A stretch of DNA of 64,000 nucleotides from positions 51,001 through 115,000 of the forward strand of contig CAJNDS010002753.1 in assembly GCA_905221605.1 (NCBI GenBank), given 5' to 3'. The position numbers and the translations under genes were made by a program. Each line of letters opens with the position of its first letter. Position 1 is the first letter of the stretch. The notes below the pieces were generated by a model. It made no database searches, was not told the DNA's origin, and was given only the letters and a program-made list of their open reading frames with translations. Positions 10,073-18,786 of the stretch are shown piece after piece. This stretch comes from Symbiodinium natans (lineage: Eukaryota; Sar; Dinophyceae; Suessiales; Symbiodiniaceae).

Positions 10073-10404
10073 TATTTGAGGAACATGAGACGTCGTAACA
10101 GTGGAGTTATCATACCTCAAACGGAACCCTACTTGAGCTTCTCCTGCTTAGTAGCTAGCTCTCACCTGATTCCTGCTTATTCAGTCACCGACCCTCGAAA
10201 CATTCCCTAAGCACACGCCTCAGTCCTATTTTCCCTCCCTATATCCCGAAAAGCCATAAAGCCTACATTCCCTGATCTCCTTGCATACCCCTCAAAGAAA
10301 CCCCTTTGCTGTGCTCTGCCGCCTTTCAACCCTCCCCCCCCCCCCCCTTTATCCCTAAATTCCCTGAACTCCTTAAAGTCCTTAAGTTCGCTATGTTCCT
10401 TCTA

Positions 10405-10503
10405 AACCCTAAACCCTAAACCCTAAACCCTAAACCCTAAACCCTAAACCCTAAACCCTAAACCCTAAACCCTAAACCCTAAACCCTAAACCCTAAACCC
10501 TAG
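10405..10503 (+). repeat. C-strand telomeric array
   Basis: About 14 near-perfect CCCTAAA units, marking the right border of the array-free stretch 8.2-10.4 kb and preceding the exon candidate at 10524. Confidence 0.95.
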
Positions 10504-10523
10504 GACCGAGCCCGATCTTGCAG

Positions 10524-10580
10524 CCTGGGCGGCCGGGAGGCTTCGATGGGCGAAGTGCCTGTGCCCGACCACCCATGCCC
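10524..10580 (+). CDS. Candidate exon
   Basis: Follows GATCTTGCAG after a long C-strand array. Two frames are open: LGGREASMGEVPVPDHPCP and GRPGGFDGRSACARPPMP. The donor is not clear. Confidence 0.4.
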
Positions 10581-10985
10581 CTTAAACCCACAGAGCCCAA
10601 TAACCCTAAATTGAGGGTTAGGGTTTGGGGTTTAGGGTTTAGGGTTTAGGGTTTAAGGTTTAGGGTTTAACCCACAGAGCCCAGGAATATACCTGTTGGG
10701 GCCCAGAGAGAAAGGCTACAGATTCCATACACTCGGAACGTACAAAGAGGGGCCTTGTAGTTACAAGTAGAGTTACACGGGCCTTGAAATTGGGTTCTAA
10801 GTATTCAAACTTAGGTCATAAGTCCCTGAACTATTGTTGGTATACAAAGAGGGCCTTTTGTTTTTGGGAGTTCGGATTTGCCTGGGTTGAGGGCGTAGCT
10901 GCTTAGCTTGCCTGGAGAGCTTCAAAGTCCTGGACCTCGGCCAAACGAGAAGTCTACTGGAGCAGCCCTAAACCTCACCTCCCTT

Positions 10986-11140
10986 CTCAGGGTGGCTACA
11001 TGGTCCCCCAATTTTGGCCCTTAATTGGGGAACACGTAGATACCCCTCATATACCCTATAAAACCCCAAATGCCATACACACTTCAGAACGCTTGAAAGA
11101 AGGTAAGGGGCCATATGATCCCTCCGGCCCGGATGACCCA
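10986..11140. mobile_element. Hairpin element, family M (diverged)
   Basis: Begins GGGTGGCTACATGGTCCCCC and ends AAGGGGCCATATGATCCCTC. Related to the better preserved copies at 21187, 35745 and 37516. The frame 11000-11263 runs through it; its last part (RDQAGSVLFGLERVPYPACA) may be a real exon read through from the hairpin. Confidence 0.5.
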
Positions 11141-11291
11141 ACAAGGTATGGTATGGTTTCAATGGAGCGCGACCAGGCAGGATCGGTTCTGTTTGGGCTC
11201 GAAAGAGTTCCGTATCCTGCTTGTGCCGTGTGCCGCAAGTTCATGTTGCTTTCGTTATGGTAGGTGTGCGACCGCAAGACCTCATTGGCAG

Positions 11292-11322
11292 GCTGCCCAA
11301 AACGTGTGGGCCGTCAGGCAAG
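11292..11322 (+). CDS. Short exon candidate
   Basis: CATTGGCAG before and CAAG|GC after; reads AAQNVWAVRQ. Plausible composition and an AG / GC pair, but only 31 bp. Confidence 0.35.
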
Positions 11323-11902
11323 GCTCGAAACCCTTAAAGGTGTAAAGTGTGCCAGCCCCGAACCTGAGAATGAGAATTGGCAAACCCTCAGCTGTCAAAA
11401 AATGTGTGTATCGCATCGCTGACCCCAAGCTCGGGTGGCTAATGCCATGGCCATACCGAAGAGCTGCTGGTAGGAGCTTGGGGGCCTCTGCGTTCAAGTT
11501 TACTTAGGGTTTAGGGTTTAGGGTTTAGGGTTCAGGGTTCAGGGTTTAGGGGGTTTAGGGTTTAGGGTAGCGCCAGAATCCCCCTGAACCCCGATTCCAC
11601 GATCCTGATTCTTGGAACCCAGCACTCCTCCCTGATGCAGGGAGCCCGAAACCCTCAACCCTAATTTGGGGACCAGGGTTTTTTAGGGTTTGGGTTTACA
11701 TTTTGACCCTCGAGATGGACTCTGATCTACCCAGACCCCTGGGAGGATCCAAAAAGCAGAACCCCAAACTTGTACCCTAATGCTACTCTTGGGTCATTCT
11801 TAAAAAGCCCTTAGGGGGGATCTACTTCTTGGAGAAGTCTGGGCCCTAAACCCTAAACCCTAAACCCTAAACTTTAAACCCTAAACCCTAAACCCTGGGC
11901 AG

Positions 11903-11972
11903 GTTTATGCTGGTGGGCAGGGCGACCTGCAGGCCTCCCTCAAGCTCATCGAGAAGCAGCTCGAGACCTGTC
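11903..11972 (+). CDS. Exon bounded by telomeric splice sites
   Basis: The preceding C-strand array ends AAACCCTGGGCAG and the exon ends CTGTC|GTTTAGGG, so the donor GT is the first dinucleotide of the G-strand array. It reads VYAGGQGDLQASLKL then IEKQLETC, an amphipathic helix. Family unknown. This is one of the cleanest examples of C-array, exon, G-array order. Confidence 0.75.
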
Positions 11973-12060
11973 GTTTAGGGTTTAGGGTTCAGGGTTTAGG
12001 GGTTTCGGGTTTCGGGTTTAGGGTTCAGGGTTTAGGGTTTCGGGTTCAGGGTTCAGGGTT
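11973..12060 (+). repeat. G-strand telomeric array (degenerate)
   Basis: TTTAGGG with TTCAGGG and TTTCGGG variants, starting exactly at the predicted donor. Confidence 0.9.
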
Positions 12061-12344
12061 ATGCCTCGACCCAGACGCCTGGGAGGATGCAAAAAGTAGA
12101 TCCCTTCGAGGGTTCCTGAGAAATGTCCGAATCGTTGGGGGTCTACTTGTTGGGGTTTGTGGGGAGGGAACTGGAGAGCCACAGGTACACATGCAATGGG
12201 CACCAGATGTTGGGGTGTTTGTTGTTTCTTGTTTTCCTTTTCTCTTTTTGCCCCCCCAAACCCTAAAACCCTAACAATGCCCTAAACTCTGAAACCATAA
12301 ACCCTGAAAATCCTTAAGTCTGTCATCTTCCCCTCGTGCCAAAG

Positions 12345-12386
12345 TTTTGAACCCTGGTCATCAATCCTTGCGCGGATGTTTGAAAG
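12345..12386 (+). CDS. Short exon candidate
   Basis: GTGCCAAAG before, TTGAAAG|GTGGGG after. Two frames are open: FEPWSSILARMFE and LNPGHQSLRGCLK. Supported only by the splice-like ends. Confidence 0.3.
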
Positions 12387-12847
12387 GTGGGGTTCGTCCA
12401 CATACAGCAATGGTTTCCTTAAGTCCCTCGTGCTACAAGGGGTTAGGGGTTTCAGGTTTAGGGTCTAGAGTTGAGGGTTTAACTGTAGTAGGGCCCTTAT
12501 ACCGCGTCATGGACGGCGAATCCACCGTCAACCCCACAGGCCCAAGCCCCAAACCCGAGAAGCTAAAGTCTCAACCCCAAGACATTTTAACCCTTCTAAC
12601 CCTGCAAACCTGTAAACCCTAAACCCCCACAGCCCCAACCGCTAAACTCGAGAAGTAAAGTCTCAACCCCAAGACATCCTAACTGCCCCTTCTAACCACG
12701 TAACCCTGTAAACCTTAAACCCTACTTGTAGGTAGTTACCGAGGAAGGGCGATTAAGGACGCTAACCCCAACTAAAGTCCCAAAAGTATCTTATCCCATA
12801 ACTCCACGTTGTGTTCCTACTTATTAAGTTGCCCGATCCTGAGAACC

Positions 12848-13103
12848 ATGAACCCTAAACCCTAAACCCTAAACCCTAAACCCTAAACCCTAAACCCTAA
12901 ACCCTAAACCCTAAACCCTAAACCCTAAACCCTAAACCCTAAACCCTAAACCCTAAACCCTAAACCGTACACCCTAAACCCTAAACCCTAAACCCTAAAC
13001 CCTAAACCCTAAACCCTAAACCCTAAACCCTAAACCCTAAACCCTAAACCCTAAACCCTAAACCCTAAACCCTAAACCCTAAACCCTAAACCCTAAACCC
13101 AAG
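12848..13103 (+). repeat. Long C-strand telomeric array ending in an acceptor
   Basis: About 36 CCCTAAA units with one CCGTACA interruption near 12966. The last unit reads CCCTAAACCCAAG, giving the acceptor of the next exon. Confidence 0.97.
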
Positions 13104-13178
13104 GACATCTACCCTGGCTTCCCAAGCATGCACCACGACTTGGCCACGACCCGGGTGATGGTCTCCGAGCTTCGGAAG
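13104..13178 (+). CDS. Exon 1 of a five-exon phase-matched run
   Basis: Starts directly after CCCTAAACCCAAG and ends CGGAAG|GC (GC donor, known in dinoflagellates). It reads DIYPGFPSMHHDLATTR then VMVSELRK. Phase 0 at both ends. It joins in frame to 13439-13480, 13626-13707, 14662-14738 and 14891-15014. No family is recognised. Confidence 0.72.
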
Positions 13179-13438
13179 GCGCGGAGTCTAGGAATTTAGG
13201 GTTTGGGGTTTAGGGTTTAGGGTTTAGGGTTATAGTTCAGCATTTAGAGTTCAGGGTTTAGCGTGTATGGGACAATTTCGAGGTGGCTGGCGGTTTCACG
13301 TGTGCAGTCTGCTTGTGAGCCCTTGTACCCTCAAAAAATCCTGCATGTCCCACAAAAGCGCCTGTCCAAACTCGAAACCCCAAGCCCCGAACCCTAAACC
13401 CTAAACCTTTTTTCCATCGTTACGGGAAGGGGGGTCAG

Positions 13439-13480
13439 GATGTGCAGTCTCACCTGAAACCGAAGTCCGCCCAGCGAATT
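13439..13480 (+). CDS. Exon 2 of the run
   Basis: GGGGTCAG before, CGAATT|GTTTTTTT after; reads DVQSHLKPKSAQRI. Phase 0/0. Short, so supported mainly by phase agreement with its neighbours. Confidence 0.5.
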
Positions 13481-13625
13481 GTTTTTTTTGCTTTGCTCCA
13501 AAGTAGGGTTGCGTGTTTAGGGTTTAAAGGTTTAGGGTTTAAGGTTTCAGGCTTGGGTTTGGGGTTTAGGGTTTAAGGCTTAGAGTGTCCCTCGGGTTTC
13601 GGGGTTTGATCTTGTACAACTTCAG

Positions 13626-13707
13626 GCGCGCGTGTTTCTTTTCAACAAGCCAGTTGATGCCAACTTCGTCCTATTCCACCCCGGCTTTGGCCAGCACATT
13701 TCAAAAG
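13626..13707 (+). CDS. Exon 3 of the run (or a terminal exon to 13745)
   Basis: ACAACTTCAG before, TCAAAAG|GC after. It reads ARVFLFNKPVDANFVLFHPG then FGQHISK, strongly protein-like with alternating hydrophobic residues. The frame continues open to a TGA at 13743, so without the GC donor this would be a C-terminus. With it, the one-base overhang fits the exon at 14662. Confidence 0.7.
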
Positions 13708-13867
13708 GCAACTGCAAGATCCCACGGAAAAAGCCACTCATATGAGACAGGTGAAGAATGCCAAGTCCTCTCATAGTTCTGATCAAGACATCCGCGGCAT
13801 CTTTGGGATTCCGCGTTCTGCCTTATTCAAAAACATCCTGACTGTCTGGCACCCCAAGCCCTAGACT

Positions 13868-13926
13868 CTAGACCCTAGACCCTAAACCCTAAACCCTAAA
13901 CCCTAAACCCTAAACCCTAAACCCTA
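13868..13926 (+). repeat. C-strand telomeric array
   Basis: CCCTAGA units grading into perfect CCCTAAA, within the predicted intron 13708-14661. Confidence 0.9.
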
Positions 13927-14165
13927 CAGTAGCCCTAAGCCATGCGTTGAATTCGTTGCCTCTTTTGGAGATTGCTAGCTTCAATCATGTCAGCAGATCG
14001 ACCACCGATCTGCATTCCGTTCTTGCCCTAAGCTATGTCATAGTTGGGTACCATTTTACATCTTTAAGGGTACTTAAACCCCATAAGGAATAAACAAATA
14101 GTTGTACTTATAGTATATACTTGGGCCCTGAAGCGACTATACAGGAACCACCTAAACATTCCAAG

Positions 14166-14370
14166 TAAATACTCTATGGGGGCTTACGAAAATCTAAAAT
14201 ACGCCTCCCCCCCCCCCCCCCCCCCCCCCCCAACAGTGGGATTTCCTGAAAAGTATGGACCCCAATAAGGTGCCCCTAATGTCGGAAACCCTAAATCCGA
14301 AACCCTAGACCCTAGACCCTTATAATAAGGACCCCAATAAGGCACACCCCTAATTTCGGAAACCCGCATA
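14166..14370. mobile_element. Family B hairpin fragments around poly-C
   Basis: CTATGGGGGCTTACGAAAAT, GGACCCCAATAAGGTGCCCC and GGACCCCAATAAGGCACACC are family B pieces. About 25 C at 14207 interrupt them. Confidence 0.5.
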
Positions 14371-14401
14371 TAGGCACACAGATGCTCACAGCTGAAGGGA
14401 T

Positions 14402-14535
14402 GAAGATATGCACCACTAAGGTTGTAAGGCTCCCCGAAAGTATACTCCTAATCTGGCCCCTGTGTTCCCTTAGGGATCCCTTCTTAAGGACCCCCCAAAA
14501 CCCAAGGGTACAGCTTCTAAGGGTCCTAGGTAGAA
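14402..14535. mobile_element. Hairpin element, family A
   Basis: Arms ACTAAGGTTGTAAGGCTCCC and AAGGGTACAGCTTCTAAGGG, diverged relatives of the 1188-1317 copy. It abuts the family T hairpin that follows. Confidence 0.55.
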
Positions 14536-14539
14536 CCGC

Positions 14540-14661
14540 TACTTAGAGGTTCATGGGTACTTATAACCACAGTTATAAGTCTACTTATAACCTACTTACG
14601 GGACTTAGGGGGCTTGTAAGTAGAGTTGGAATTAGGGTTATAAGTACCATGAACCTCCAAG
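14540..14661. mobile_element. Hairpin element, family T, supplying an acceptor
   Basis: Arms CTACTTAGAGGTTCATGGGT and ACCATGAACCTCCAAGTAG; the middle alternates TTATAA-type words. The AAG inside the 3' arm (14659-14661) is the predicted acceptor of the exon at 14662. A weak AACCG / AACAG direct repeat flanks the element. Confidence 0.8.
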
Positions 14662-14738
14662 TAGAACAGCGCAGACTCCGTGCAGAGTATAAAAATCTAC
14701 ACCTAGGATCGACGAACGACTTCACGTCCGCATCGCAG
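14662..14738 (+). CDS. Exon 4 of the run, consensus donor
   Basis: Begins inside the hairpin's CTCCAAG end and finishes CATCGCAG|GTAAGT, the best consensus donor in the window. It reads EQRRLRAEYKNLHLGSTNDF then TSASQ. It starts with two bases (TA) that complete the single base left by exon 13626-13707, and ends in phase 0. Confidence 0.75.
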
Positions 14739-14890
14739 GTAAGTAGGGTTTGGGCAACGGTTTGGGGTTTATAGGCTTTATAGGGTTTAGGGTTCAGGGT
14801 TTAGGGTTCAGAATCCAGTCAGTTGCCCATACACGCTTTATACCCCAATGTGATAGTGCTAAACCCTAAATCCCACACTCTTGAAGCCAG

Positions 14891-15014
14891 GAAGGTTGCA
14901 ATAACTCTGAGACTCCCCGCCCGCAAAAACCATCCTCTCCGAGAAGATGGCAGGAGTCGAACATCACAACCCAGGCCGTTGCGAGCTTCAAGGAAGCCCA
15001 TGAGCGAGCTGCTT
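14891..15014 (+). CDS. Exon 5 of the run
   Basis: TTGAAGCCAG before, GCTGCTT|GTATGT after. It reads EGCNNSETPRPQKPSSPRRW then QESNITTQAVASFKEAHERA. Starts in phase 0, as required. A basic, proline-rich stretch precedes a short helix. Another frame (14823-15071) is open but has poorer composition. Confidence 0.68.
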
Positions 15015-15020
15015 GTATGT

Positions 15021-15232
15021 TCTGCTTCCCTAAGAGCCCAAGAACCCTTAAATAAGGAATATATTCCTTAAAGCATCTGCTCTGCTTCCCTAAGAGCCCA
15101 AGAACCCTTAATACAAGGAATATATTCCTTAAAGCATATCAAGGATAAGGAATATACCTGAAATCATATTAAGGATCCCTGTATATTGCAAGGTATATGT
15201 CCTGCATTGAGGGGCATCGGGCTCTTTGGGCC
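15021..15232. mobile_element. Hairpin element, family S, with duplicated first arm
   Basis: CTGCTTCCCTAAGAGCCCAA and the following AGGAATATATTCCTTAAAGC occur twice in tandem (15021-15076 and 15079-15139). The second copy continues through GGATCCCTGTATATTGC to the closing arm GAGGGGCATCGGGCTCTTT. This is one complete S hairpin with a duplicated 5' arm. Confidence 0.75.
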
Positions 15233-15263
15233 GTGGCAGGGCCTTGGCCCCCCGTTTTGCAGT

Positions 15264-15315
15264 CTAGGGTTTAGGGTTTCGGGTTTAGGGTTTAGGGTTT
15301 AGGGTTTAGGGTTGA
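15264..15315 (+). repeat. G-strand telomeric array
   Basis: About seven units. It precedes a short exon candidate at 15368-15403 (TTCTCAG before, GATCGA|GTTAGGG after; VSVGSARRSLDR or an alternative frame). Confidence 0.85.
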
Positions 15316-15582
15316 GCGGTTCCCTTACAAACCCCGAAAACATGCATCCAGGTAGCCTTATTCTCAGGTTTCAGTGGGATCAGCCCGGCGATCCCTAGAT
15401 CGAGTTAGGGTGTATAGAGGGTTTAGGGTTTAGGGTTTAGGGTTTAAGTCTAGAGTTTATAGGGCTTCTGGGCCTTTTGGTAGGCTTTCTCTAGGGCTCT
15501 GAGGATTCAGGGTTTAGGGTTTGGGGATTTTAAGAACCCTATAAGCCCTAGAGCCGATAAGCCCTAAAACCCCTAACTGCGA

Positions 15583-15748
15583 ACCCTAAACCCTAAACCC
15601 TAAACCCTAAGCCCTGGAGCCCCCAACTGTGAACCCCTGAAGCCCGAAGCCCTAAACCCTAAACCCTAAACCCTAAACCCTAAACCCTAAACCCTAAACC
15701 CTAAACCCTAAACCCTAAGCCCTAAACCCTAAACCCTAAACCCTAAAC
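15583..15748 (+). repeat. C-strand telomeric array
   Basis: Long CCCTAAA block with CCCTAAG and CCCTGGAG variants, directly upstream of the exon at 15759. Confidence 0.95.
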
Positions 15749-15758
15749 AAATCTGAAG

Positions 15759-15841
15759 CGGGCAGCCATCGCTGAGGCTTTCGAAGCATGGAAGGCCGGG
15801 CTCATCGAGCGCAAACGCGTCTTGGCGTTGCTCCCTACAAG
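15759..15841 (+). CDS. Exon of unassigned helical protein
   Basis: AAATCTGAAG before, CTACAAG|GTCTGC after. It reads RAAIAEAFEAWKAGLIERKR then VLALLPT, a clear amphipathic helix. C-strand array upstream; a family S hairpin starts 12 bp after the donor, then a G-strand block. Family unknown. Confidence 0.75.
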
Positions 15842-15852
15842 GTCTGCGATTT

Positions 15853-15960
15853 CCAGAGAGCCCAAGACCCCCTTAATTGAGGAAGATGCCTTAGATCATA
15901 AAGGGACCCATAATATCATGTAAGGTATCTTGCTTGGTTAAGGGGTATTGGGCTCTTCGG
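15853..15960. mobile_element. Hairpin element, family S
   Basis: Arms AGAGAGCCCAAGACCCCCTT and TTAAGGGGTATTGGGCTCTT. It lies immediately inside the intron after the donor at 15842. Confidence 0.85.
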
Positions 15961-16075
15961 GTTTCGGTTTAGGGTTTGACGATTTTGACAAGGGAGGGCT
16001 TACGGGGCTTCGACTATGCGGTTTGGATTCTAGGTGTCACTGGGTCTTGGACTTTCGCAGGGTCTATAGACGCAG

Positions 16076-16132
16076 GACTGCCCGTTGCGGGGTACCACCA
16101 CGTTCTACGATCGGCCTGAAGCGGCTAAGCTC
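16076..16132 (+). CDS. Exon candidate
   Basis: ATAGACGCAG before; reads DCPLRGTTTFYDRPEAAKL. The donor is not clear because CTAAGCTCC runs into a C-strand block, opposite to the usual G-after-exon order. The acidic/aromatic composition is protein-like. Confidence 0.5.
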
Positions 16133-16252
16133 CAAACCCCAAACCCTAAATTCTAAATCCTAAGCCCCTACAAACCCTCAAACCCCTCAACCCAGAAGTC
16201 TAAACCTTGAATTCCCAAACTAGACAAAGCCGAAACTGTGATAATTACCCCT

Positions 16253-16335
16253 ATCCTTTTTGTTGTGCTCAGGTTCCCTTATAAACCCCTTGAAGAAAAC
16301 AAGGGCACCCTTTTAATCCTAGGCTACTGGGCAGC
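16253..16335. mobile_element. Hairpin element, family P (3' part)
   Basis: CAGGTTCCCTTATAAACCCC, AAGGGCACCCTTTTAATCCT and AGGCTACTGGGCAGCC match the 3' half of the copies at 47438 and 47866. Confidence 0.65.
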
Positions 16336-16412
16336 CAAATTAAACGAGAGGCGTAGTGAAGCCTCCCTTCCCCCAAACAAATCTTGCACCCTGCCGAAAA
16401 CGATTGGAGATC

Positions 16413-16474
16413 TTTAGGGTTTAGGGTTTAGGGTTTAGGGTTTAGGGTTTAGGGTTTAGGGTTTAGGGTTAGGG
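16413..16474 (+). repeat. G-strand telomeric array
   Basis: Eight uninterrupted TTTAGGG units. Confidence 0.95.
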
Positions 16475-16683
16475 TCTAAGGAGGAGCTACTTCATGTCTT
16501 GATTGATTTGGAGTATATTCTGAAACCTCAATGAATCCCAGCCCCTCTACAGCCCTACGTAGCCCATGGGTTTGTTGCTGTTTTAGGCCACCAAATCCAC
16601 CTCAGTGTCTAGGGTTTCAAGCATCGGCCCCGAATCTTGGGCCCTTCGCCTTTTTTGGAGTCCTGATTGGTATTGGTAGAGTG

Positions 16684-16738
16684 TATATATATATATATAT
16701 ATTTATTTATTTATTTATTTATATATATATATAAATGG
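16684..16738 (+). repeat. TA/TTTA microsatellite
   Basis: (TA)n, (TTTA)n, (TA)n. The 147-codon frame starting at 16667 owes its first 20 codons to this tract. Confidence 0.95.
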
Positions 16739-16855
16739 ATAAATACAAGCTGGGTATGCGATGGGCACATAAGCATCCCATATTCAGGATTTGGGGGGCC
16801 CAGACTTGTAACCCTGCACAGTGCTGGTCTACAAGGCACGAAGACCTGTGACCAG

Positions 16856-16915
16856 GGCGCGCTGGTCTACGACTGGATCGAGGCTACCGCAAGCTCAGGC
16901 GCGAAACTGTTCGGG
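16856..16915 (+). CDS. Exon candidate
   Basis: CTGTGACCAG before, TTCGGG|GTTTGG after; reads GALVYDWIEATASSGAKLFG. It is embedded in an open frame from 16741 to 17110, so the exon may be longer. The sequence is free of telomeric repeats for several hundred bases either side. Confidence 0.6.
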
Positions 16916-17226
16916 GTTTGGACATTTCAGAACCAGCCCTCTCAAAGGCTCAGCAGCATAGCCAGCATAGCTTCATATTCGGTACACCCAATTGTGGTTC
17001 TCTTTTGGGGGCTGCTTAAACTTTTGTTGTGCGAGTTGCAAGTTGGTAGGAACCACAACCCCATTAGGTTGTGTGATGGCCCACATTACACAGCAGCACC
17101 CTGCAACTGAATCCACCTTTAGGGAGGTTTAGGGTTTCGAGCTTAGGGCTCTGCCGCTTGGATACCCCTCCCTTGAGGACCCTAAAGTCTCTTGTTGCGA
17201 AGGCTTCGGGTTTATATCGGCTTCAG

Positions 17227-17308
17227 GGCGTTCAAGCCCCGAAGATGCTTTTGAACTTGTGGCAAGTCGACGATGGGAATGCCTACTGGGCCATTCGAAG
17301 GTTTTCAG
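17227..17308 (+). CDS. Exon of unassigned protein
   Basis: TCGGCTTCAG before, TTTTCAG|GTTTGA after. It reads GVQAPKMLLNLWQVDDGNAY then WAIRRFS. The frame is open from 17158 to 17442. Composition and both splice sites are good; family unknown. Confidence 0.68.
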
Positions 17309-17999
17309 GTTTGATCCTCCGTTCACGAAGCCCCGTGATCGCGAAGCACTTTCAGCAGCACGAGATGCCAAACTGCGAAAGCCAAAATTCAGGGTTTTGG
17401 GGTTTTGCGTTTAGGGGTGCCTGCCCTAGTAAGCGGCTTTAGACGCTGAGAATGGCTGCAGAGATAAGGGAGCAGCGAAATCAGCAGGACCGAACTTTAA
17501 ACCCCCGAAGCCCTCAGCCCTGCACGGGTGCCTCAAGAATTCGCATCTGGCTTTCCGAATCCTAAACCCAATAAACTCTTAAAACCCCTAAGAACCAGAA
17601 GGGTTCCGGGTTTCGGGTTTAGGGTTTAGGGCATGACAGGAACCCAAAACTCTGGACCACTTGGGGGTTTGGAGTGGCATGGTTGCTTTCTGCGAAGCCG
17701 CTGTTGAAATTTCAGCCTCAAAGGAGCAGCCCTCCCAGCCCTATAGTCCCTATAGTAAGGGCTGCATGCCTTCGTCTGTACCTATAATTATAGGGTTTAG
17801 GGTTTCGGGTGAATTGAAATACTCTACAAAGTCGTATAATAAGAACAGAATATTCTGATACGTTTATATATACAAGCCATGATCACCAAACCCCCCATTA
17901 TCACCCCAAAAAAACCCTAGGCCCTACACGATGTTCCCTTATATGAAAACCTCCCGAAATGTGTGGGGTACTGCACCCTTAGCATACCCCCCCCCCCCC

Positions 18000-18032
18000 G
18001 CAAAAAAAAAATATATATATATATATATACAA
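18000..18032 (+). repeat. Poly-A / (TA)n tract
   Basis: Short A-run followed by TA dinucleotides, with poly-C on both sides (17988 and 18125). Confidence 0.9.
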
Positions 18033-18124
18033 ATATACATATAATACTAATTCATAAATAACCAAATAGCAAAACAACTTATTGCAGGAACGCCCCCAAA
18101 AAGGGTACCCCTGTTTTTGGAACA

Positions 18125-18290
18125 CCCCCCCCCCCCCCCCAACCCTAAACCCTAAACCCTAACCCACCCCCGCCCCCCCCCCCCCCCTCAACCCTAAACC
18201 CTAAACCCTAACCCCTCCCCCCCCTCACCCCCCCCCTCTTCAACCCTAAACCCTAATCCCTAACCCCCCCCCCCCCCCCCCCCCCCCCAA
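18125..18290 (+). repeat. C-strand telomeric units between three poly-C runs
   Basis: Three short CCCTAAA blocks, each preceded by a long C run (18125, 18171, 18267). The similar order suggests local duplication of a C-run plus telomere unit. Confidence 0.85.
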
Positions 18291-18313
18291 TACTAGTCCC
18301 AAATAAGCCGCAG

Positions 18314-18470
18314 GCATGGACATATCAGTGGACTTCGTTCAGCACACTGGGTCGAGTGAGCCGCAGGGGAGTGCGGCCGGTTATGTGGCCACTTTCAAGA
18401 ATGAAGCCCGGTTGCACGTCGACCCCCCTAAACCGGGCTCGGAAGGTGCAGCCCTGCCTGTGCTCTCCTG
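18314..18470 (+). CDS. Long, well supported exon
   Basis: AAGCCGCAG before, CTCCTG|GTAGTAGGGTTT after, so the donor opens a G-strand array. It reads MDISVDFVQHTGSSEPQGS, AAGYVATFKNEARLHVDPP and KPGSEGAALPVLS. At 157 bp it is about the longest fully bounded exon seen here. Poly-C plus C-strand units lie upstream. No domain is recognised. Confidence 0.78.
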
Positions 18471-18474
18471 GTAG

Positions 18475-18533
18475 TAGGGTTTAGGGTTTAGGGTTTAGGG
18501 TTTAGGGTTTTAGGGTTTTAGGGTTTCGGGGAC
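18475..18533 (+). repeat. G-strand telomeric array
   Basis: Starts within the donor of the preceding exon; TTTTAGGG variants at the 3' end. Confidence 0.92.
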
Positions 18534-18544
18534 CTCTCGCTGAG

Positions 18545-18625
18545 GTGGGGCTGGCCGGGGATGATGGTCTCATCGTCGATGAGAAGTTGCTGGGCGATAG
18601 CTGGGGAACGTTTGCCGGGTACAAG
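18545..18625 (+). CDS. Exon with possible GA donor
   Basis: TCGCTGAG before, TACAAG|GAGGGG after. It reads VGLAGDDGLIVDEKLLGDSW then GTFAGYK, very protein-like. There is no GT at the 3' end; the frame runs straight into the arm of the next hairpin. A GA donor (described for some Symbiodiniaceae introns) or a later donor are the options. Phase does not match exon 18314-18470 directly. Confidence 0.68.
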
Positions 18626-18786
18626 GAGGGGCCCCCCTTACTATACGAGCTAGCTATAGTTAAGGGACTTATAACCTAATTTAGGAGCAGGGTTTAGGGT
18701 TTAGGGTTTAGGGTTTATCCTGAAAACCTACTTTAGGGTCCAAATAACTCTACTCAAATCTAGGAGGCCCCTCCTTGTAGGCCTCA
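18620..18786. mobile_element. Hairpin element (family H) with telomeric insert in its loop
   Basis: The arms AAGGAGGGGCCCCCCTTAC and TAGGAGGCCCCTCCTTG are inverted copies. Inner arms (TTAGGAGCAGGG, ACTCAAATCTAGG) are weaker. The loop holds four TTTAGGG units (18691-18718), so the telomeric array lies inside the hairpin. The first arm touches the exon end at 18625. Confidence 0.75.

Noticed and set aside
16667-17110. One 147-codon gene
   Set aside because: The first codons are TA microsatellite and the last are polar/hydrophobic mixtures without splice support; only the 16856-16915 part has exon features.
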